From Sambucus nigra (lineage: Eukaryota > Streptophyta > Magnoliopsida > Dipsacales > Adoxaceae): DNA of 64,000 bases. Every line of letters begins with the position of its first letter. The first letter of the stretch is position 1. The stretch spans positions 339,207,504 to 339,271,503 of the forward strand of contig OX422211.1 in assembly GCA_949130495.1 (NCBI GenBank), read 5' to 3'. This document shows, piece by piece, positions 58,086-64,000 of this stretch. The translations under genes were made by a program, and so were the position numbers. Under the pieces are notes generated by a model, which was not told where the DNA came from, searched no databases, and saw nothing but the letters and a program-made list of their open reading frames with translations.

Positions 58086-58990
58086 CCGTTTTTGGCCACT
58101 AATTCCTTAGTTATAGGCTGCACATTACAACAATATCATTTTAGTCGAACCATCATGGAGTATAGAACAAAACATCAACACTAAAATTTCAGCAAGTATG
58201 AGGGAGGTTATGAAAAACTGAATAAGGGACAAATGATATACATACCTAATGATGGTAGGAGGAATATTTAGATGCAAAAATGAGGGTAACCATACCAAAT
58301 CAACTACTTGGTCCACTGTAGTAATTAATTACTGGTTGATTGGAATATAAGTAAACAATGGAACAACCATTTACTGTATTGCTGCAATCACGGACAATTG
58401 AAATGAAAAAACCATGGATTCTACCGTTACCCGTAGATCACACACAACCATTTATATTCCCATGCCATCGGTGCATCAGCAATAAGACATTACACCAGCA
58501 TGCGATTTCCAAACGTACGTGACATCACTAACACACCTCCTATCCTCCACGTGCCTAAAAGGATTCAACAAAATAGAAACTCAGATAAAGCATCCGCTAT
58601 GAAAATAACGTTCTCTAATTATGATTAAAAACACGCTTAGAAATGAAAATAATGAGATTTCATAATATAAATGCGAACATAATACGCACACTACTATGTA
58701 TGGATCCAAAATCGAGCGCATTACGATAAGTTTGTTATTCTAACAGAAGATTCAACACAAAAACTTGAGTCTGATGGGGGTATAAACTGCACAATAAACT
58801 CAAATAGTTAATAAAACTACTATGCAAGGACAACCTAACACTTGAAGACCATCATCTTCCCTGCTTTACAGTCCTATTCAACCTCTTCTTCGACCCCGAA
58901 TACAACTGGTAATTAGGTTGCCTCTTGTAATTGAGCCTACACTATAAGTTTTTAATAATCATGCTTTGTGATTTTGATCTGAATGAATAC

Positions 58991-59269
58991 TTATGTAATC
59001 TTTACTAAAACTCCGTAGTTGTATGACTTAGCACCAGCACCTTCAGAATCTGAATGAATACTTATGTAATCTATATCCTACCCCCTGTAAGTTTGTTGCC
59101 ATAATTCTCGTATAATCTTGATTATTTCTTACATTTTCATTGTATGGAAGCAGATGAGCGCTTTGTCAAGTGCATTGTAATATTTGTCGAGATCCTTGTT
59201 AGCCATCTTAGTTGTCTTGAGTTGAATTAGTTGATCAAAGTGCCGCTTGTCAAAGTCCTTGTATTGCGC
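58991..59269 (-). pseudogene. RAD50: RAD50 fragment
   Basis: Starting just after an acceptor-like ACAG, the frame reads AQYKDFDKRHFDQLIQLKTT, KMANKDLDKYYNALDKAL, FHTMKM, stop, [16 protein letters not shown], stop, [20 protein letters not shown]. This matches the C-terminal part of plant RAD50 (form: [40 protein letters not shown]), the SMC-like ATPase of the MRE11 break-repair complex. The first stop replaces a Glu codon and the second a Gln codon. The piece ends before the ABC signature (SAGQK) and Walker B, so there is no ATPase function. Confidence 0.9.
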
Positions 59270-59729
59270 CTGTTTAAGATCAAGATTAGTTTGATTGCAT
59301 TAGAATAACATTCAAATTAAACTAAGATAATACATTATATTGAACAAAAGGAATCACAAATCAAAACATACATTAATTGACAGATGAAATATCAGAATGC
59401 TCATAATTTTACAAATGCAATTTCGGCGCAATCTTGATATTGGGTTGATATTTTCTTCAGGCTTTGTAAGTTTTCCAAATGAATATAAGTTATCTACAAA
59501 ATCTGTTCTTTAATTTAAATAGAGATTAAAGTGGTCCAATTTTACACGTCTTTTGAAAGTATCAAATTTTCTCACGTCTATTTCTGACCTCAATCTAATG
59601 GCTGTTGTATGGTTCGTATTATTTCCAAGACAAATTTTGTAACAAAAACATGAATGACAGTACATCCAGGCTTATGAATAAAGGCCAAAATAATACATCT
59701 AGGCTTATGAATGAAGTCCAAAACAACAT

Positions 59730-60000
59730 TATATTCAGACTTCAAATTTAACAGTACATCAAATTTGACAGTACATCAAATTTTACAGTCCAAAACAGCA
59801 CATCTAGGCTTGTGACAGTACATCAAATTTGAATCACTTGTTCTGCAGACTTCAAATTTGAATCACTTATGACAGTACATCAAATTTGAATCACTTGTTC
59901 TGCAGACTTCAAAGTTGAATCACTTGTGACAGTATATCTTAAATTTGAATCACTTGTGACAGTATATCTTAAATTATATTCAGACTTCAAATTTGCTGTC
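59730..60000. repeat. Minisatellite inside Helitron B
   Basis: Alternating copies of GACAGTACATCAAATTTGAA and AATCACTTGTTCTGCAGACT, with shorter GACAGTATATCTTAAATTTG units, about 25-60 bp each. The apparent 79-residue frame (60119-59880) is largely repeat (SNLRYTVTSD). Confidence 0.85.
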
Positions 60001-61259
60001 GGACCTATGAAGAAGATTAACATACCCACTAAAACTGACTCATCCTCAGAGAAATAATTTCTCACCATTGAAATCATCATCATATCATGAGGCTGGTTCG
60101 TTTCAGCTTCCAGTTCCATTTACAAACAAATTCAGTTGACATTTGAAAAAAAAAACAGAAACAATGAATAAGTGTTTCAAGTCACACATGTTAAACATTG
60201 GCTAATATCATTAAACCGTAATCATTTCCGTGAAGACTATGGGAATTACCTCCTTATTGACCTTTTGTATCAAATATTTGATGGGAGTACCAAGCTTTTT
60301 GTTTTGACAGGAGCGTATTCAACTTAAATGTTAAATTTTAAGCCATCGTTACAATACAGGATGATCCAAAAGAGCACCAAAAAACATTAAGCACTCATTG
60401 ACGTTCAACATAATGTCAAAACAAAGATCTCAAATACGAAATATCCATTGGAGATATAAATATATATCATGTGGAACTGGAAAAAAAGAGGCAAACTACA
60501 CTATATTTGTAAGACACAGTTCAGTTACTATTTTTTAATAAAAACGAAAGAGTAGAGATATTAGAATTACTCACTTGAATATTAAAAACTAAAATCTAAT
60601 AGCACATACCTATACTCGGGTTCACACTTGAACAATAGGAGTACATACCTCTAAAAAATAACAATTAAAAGACTAAAATATCAATAATAACAGTTAAAAG
60701 AACCCAATATAAAAGAATAACAAAAATTGAAATTGGATCATAATCACTATCTTCTTCAATGTAAACAATGCAAAAGATCATTCTTAAACCATAAGTAATA
60801 CCACAATAATCTTAAATGGTAGCTAATCAACAATCATAATTGTACTCTCTGTACATTTGTAAATCGAGCAATCAGTGAAAATCAATTACACTATACACTA
60901 TGTAGGTGTTTGGAATGTGTAGAATACCATTGCATAAAGGTCTAAAACCAATTACACTGACACAAACATATAAAAAGTGACTTAAACATGTAGCTATAAA
61001 GCGGACATTTGAAACTTCAATAGTTGGTAAATCTATAGATGAGAATAAAAAAAGATTATGTAAATCCAAACCTATAATGAATATTCCATCCCAAATCCAT
61101 TTAGTTGCTCTTTATAGTTAGACAACATCTATGTATCATGAAGCATACATTAAACAAATGTATCATGAACTAATCATGTAAAGTTAACAGTCCTTGAAAC
61201 ATTCACAAAGAAGCAAAGCTCTACGTATGACATAAGTTCTAACGGAAGAAAAAGAGTAC

Positions 61260-61408
61260 CTCCATCCTCCGGGATGTCAGAAGTCCATAAGGTGAGGTTG
61301 TCCCTTAAGAACTGTATAATTAATGTGCTATCTTGATATGATTCCTCACTGAGAGTATCCAATTCTGAAATAGCTTCATCTAATGCTTGATTGGTAAGGT
61401 GGTAGGCC
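61260..61408 (-). pseudogene. 14-3-3 protein exon fragment
   Basis: After an acceptor (TATCCCAG) the frame reads [50 protein letters not shown], ending at a donor (GGAG then GTACTC). It matches the last full exon of plant 14-3-3 proteins (form: [44 protein letters not shown]), helices 8 and 9 of the phosphopeptide-binding groove. Changes at conserved sites (Cys to Tyr, Ala-Lys to Thr-Asn, Met-Gln-Leu to Ile-Gln-Phe) and the lack of all earlier exons indicate a captured fragment. The open frame itself is unbroken. Confidence 0.9.
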
Positions 61409-61917
61409 CTGGGATACATGTTGGCAACTCAAGAAATAATACATGGGTTTTCAGCGGATATAATTCCAAAAGATAAAAATATATGCATAACTTTTAGCAG
61501 AGTTCATGATTTGGTAATAGAATATAGAGAAGTTCAAGGCCAACCCCAAACGAATGGGGTGCGTAGGGGATAGAAGTGAAGAGAATTTCAAAATACATTG
61601 CATTTTGAAGAGAATTTTTTCATTATTTAGGTCAATAGGAATACCCTATATATAACTCATCTAACAACATTATCAAATTACAAAAAATTAAACTTTTGAC
61701 ACAACACAACACCACTCATTTTAACCATTCTGCATAAAGACCTATTTTAGATAGGATGGCCACCTAAGAAACGTCTTGTGCCTACATTATTCATCTGGAT
61801 AAATCCAACTATTTCCATTGCCAAAATATAAAATTTCAGGTCACTTATGGTCAAATGCATAATATCCCACTACGAAAAAAGAATAAAAATGTTAAAAGTA
61901 TTCATCTATTGACCTGG

Positions 61918-62000
61918 ATAACTTGAATAGCTAATCTCGCATTCTCAAACGATATTTTGGGTAACTTGAGCAAAAACCCTATAATCGAACAAAATCCCTT
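61918..62000 (-). other. Possible captured exon, unknown
   Basis: The minus strand reads GFLLKLPKISFENARLAIQV, then IQ, followed by GTCAATAG, a weak donor. No family is recognised. Confidence 0.2.
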
Positions 62001-62459
62001 CACATGTCACATCCTTAGTTTATGAAGTTGAGAAAAAGCCCTATAATCGAACGAAATCCCTTCACACATACCTATATTCACTTCACATGCTGATCTTGAA
62101 TTATCGTCACCATCAACAAAATCCCTATAATCGAACCATAATCAAAATCAAACAAATAAATCTTCAAAATGAAACATAATAATGACAAAAAAATGTACAC
62201 CAAACCAAACAGGTATAAAATACAATCAAACCTAAAATACCTATTAAGAGAAAGTTGTGAAACCCAATCAAAACTAAAATACAAATAAAGAAAATATCGA
62301 ACACGTAGGAGGGAGCGTTACCAGAATAATATGAATAAAACAATTTAATAAAACAACTCTAACGAACGTATGCTGAAGTAAATAAAACAACTCTAGGGCA
62401 AGTATGAATCGTATGAATCAGTTACGTATAAAATCGTATGAATCGCATACTCAAAAGCA

Positions 62460-62705
62460 ACATGATTAAATCTACATTACCTTGGTTGAATCAAATGGGT
62501 GTTGTTAATCGCACAACTGAGAGAGATAGAAATAGAATGAGGGAGTGAAGGAGTAAAGTGAGGGAAATCGAATGCTAGGTGTGGAAAATGAGGTAAAGGG
62601 AGACAATGGGTGAAAACACTATTCTACCCTTTGTTTTGAATTTTTGAAGAAAAGGGGGAAATAAATTAGAGTTTATCAAAAAAGGGGGAATTCAAATTTG
62701 TAGGG
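62460..62705 (-). other. Helitron B 5' leader
   Basis: Sequence related to 25,893-26,235 (TTATTTCCCCCTTTT, AATTCAAAACAAAGGGTAGA, CACCCATT), ending CAACCAAG followed by GTAATG. Confidence 0.55.
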
Positions 62706-63079
62706 GGTAAATAAGGTATTCCAAGAAAAATGTAGCTTATGACATCATAAGTTAAGTTTATGACATACATAATCATAACAAATACATGTGGGGGTAGGGG
62801 CAAATAGAATAAGATGATTTTGTTACCAATATAAATCTAACAACCATGTGATCTACCCCCCCATGGTTAGAAACAATCCCATAAGTCCATTACCCCCATC
62901 CACTATGCATTCATTACTTAACCTGTACCCCCATCATTTTTTCAACATGGCAATCTTTCAAGTAAGGGCTTGAAAACCTACAGGAAAATAAATCATTCAA
63001 TAAATAAATATGTGTGGTTTAAAACTTATATAATAGTATTTTGAAGCCAAATAAGTTGTGTTTATAGTAGCACCCTTGA

Positions 63080-64000
63080 TTAATCTGACTAATTTCAAGA
63101 AGCTGATGCGCTCTGTTGATTAACTATTTAAAATAAAATCCCCCAAAACAAAGAAAGCAAGACCACATTAGATATATTTATTTAGTAAAAAAAAAATGTT
63201 TGAGAAGAACAAATACAGAAGAACTAAAAAATGAAACATGAAGCTTAACTTGGCGTCCCGTTTCCCTGTTGGACAATAAATGGCAACATATATATTAGAC
63301 AAAAAAATGGCAAAATCCAAAACACAAAATATAGATTCAAACCAACAAACGTATAAGACCACATTAAATTAATCCAAAAAAATAAGGAATAAAAAAAGGT
63401 TGCCAACGCCCAAAATCGTTGCCAACGCCGAATTTAAACATACACAACCCAAAATCCAACACGAAAATAGAGTCTCATACTCTAAAACAGACAAAAAATT
63501 AAATTAATACCTTTGAGTGTGTGAGATATTGGAGAGAGAATATATGCAAATCAAAAACATAAAACATAGAATTAGACAAATATATGACTTGGGTCTACCT
63601 TTGAGTTGGATATTTACCGATCAATTTGAGTCATTTCAAGAAGCTGATGCGCTCTGTTGATAAACTATTTAAAATAAAATCCCCCAAAACAAAGAAAGCA
63701 AGGCCACGTTAGATATATTTATTTAGTAAAAAAAATATTTGAGAAGAACAGATACAGAAGAACTAAAATAGGAAACATGAAGCTTAACTTGGGGTCCCGT
63801 TTCCCTGTTGGACAATAAATGGCTACATATATATTAGACAAAAAAATGGCAAAATCCAAATGCACAAAATATAGATTCAAACCAACAAACATATAAGACC
63901 ACATAAAAATTAATCCAAAAAAATAAAGAATAAAAGAAGGTTGCCTACGCCCAAAATCTTTGCCAACGCGTAATTTGAACATACACAACCTAAAATCCAA
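63080..64000. repeat. Tandem duplication with 541-bp period
   Basis: The segment 63,090-63,480 (TTTCAAGAAGCTGATGCGCT onward) recurs at 63,631-64,000 and continues beyond the window, with scattered point changes and small indels. Each copy has, on the minus strand, an open frame with CPTGKRDAKLSFMF or CPTGKRDPKLSFMF after a pyrimidine tract and CAG, which could be a short exon. The protein is not recognised. Confidence 0.88.

Larger units (their letters stand above)
57550..62880 (-). mobile_element. Non-autonomous Helitron B with captured gene fragments (5' end uncertain)
   Basis: On the minus strand the element ends in CTAG (57,553-57,550) followed by T. A hairpin CGTGCC-TTCA-GGCACG (57,577-57,562) stands 8 nt before it: the structure of Helitron 3' ends. 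Inside, all on the minus strand, are RAD50 and 14-3-3 fragments and a minisatellite. A T/C-rich leader at 62,700-62,530 resembles that of carrier A. No Rep/helicase gene is present. The 5' TC end is not firmly located and may lie beyond 62,900. Confidence 0.75.

Noticed and set aside
61174..61259. Residues following EDGG in the 14-3-3 frame
   Set aside because: They lie beyond the GT donor and are intronic read-through, not a new C-terminus.

Overview
The window is nuclear DNA of a flowering plant, most likely a eudicot: AT-rich, full of plant-type transposable elements, with one intron-containing gene whose product has the layout of a plant B1-type mitotic cyclin. I see no rRNA, tRNA, CRISPR array or bacterial operon. 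The species cannot be named from the sequence.

Layout. 1-2340: AT-rich, LTR-like sequence without clear ends. 2356-6760: decayed CACTA (En/Spm) transposon on +. 6777-9519: 5' part of a second CACTA, interrupted at 9520 by a complete 2.7-kb gag-only LTR retrotransposon (9520-12206, 5-bp target duplication ATAAT). 12.5-13.8 kb: probable LTR fragment. 13.8-19.1 kb: third CACTA on -, with a largely readable transposase exon. 19.1-25.2 kb: decayed Tat-type Ty3/gypsy element on -, with gag, protease, RT, RNase H, integrase and a 5' LTR. 25.3-25.6 kb: microsatellites around a snap-back MITE. About 25.76-32.3 kb: Helitron-like gene-fragment carrier on + (receptor-like kinase, ALMT, ATG18 and RRM fragments). 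32.6-35.9 kb: the intact cyclin B1 gene, with two mitosis-specific promoter elements. 35,961-36,088: MITE. 36,595-38,781: PIF/Harbinger-like non-autonomous element. 39,350-48,941: LARD-like element with 3.5-kb LTRs and a 2.56-kb interior, inserted into a tandem array. 52.2-52.4 kb: LINE 3' end. 54.0-55.4 kb: second copy of the gag-only family on -. 55.4-57.5 kb: LTR and gag of another Tat-type element on +. 57,550 to beyond 62.7 kb: second Helitron on -, with a terminal hairpin and CTAG end, carrying RAD50 and 14-3-3 fragments. 63.0-64.0 kb: 541-bp-period tandem duplication.

The only gene I consider functional is the cyclin B1 gene (8 coding exons, 436 residues). Everything else recognisable is transposon coding sequence, mostly broken, or captured fragments of host genes. 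The two most interesting systems are (i) a pair of gene-capturing Helitron-like elements that share a 5' module but carry different host gene pieces, and (ii) a gag-only LTR retrotransposon family in which two separate copies share the same gag-to-3'-end junction, so it is an established non-autonomous lineage rather than two chance deletions.
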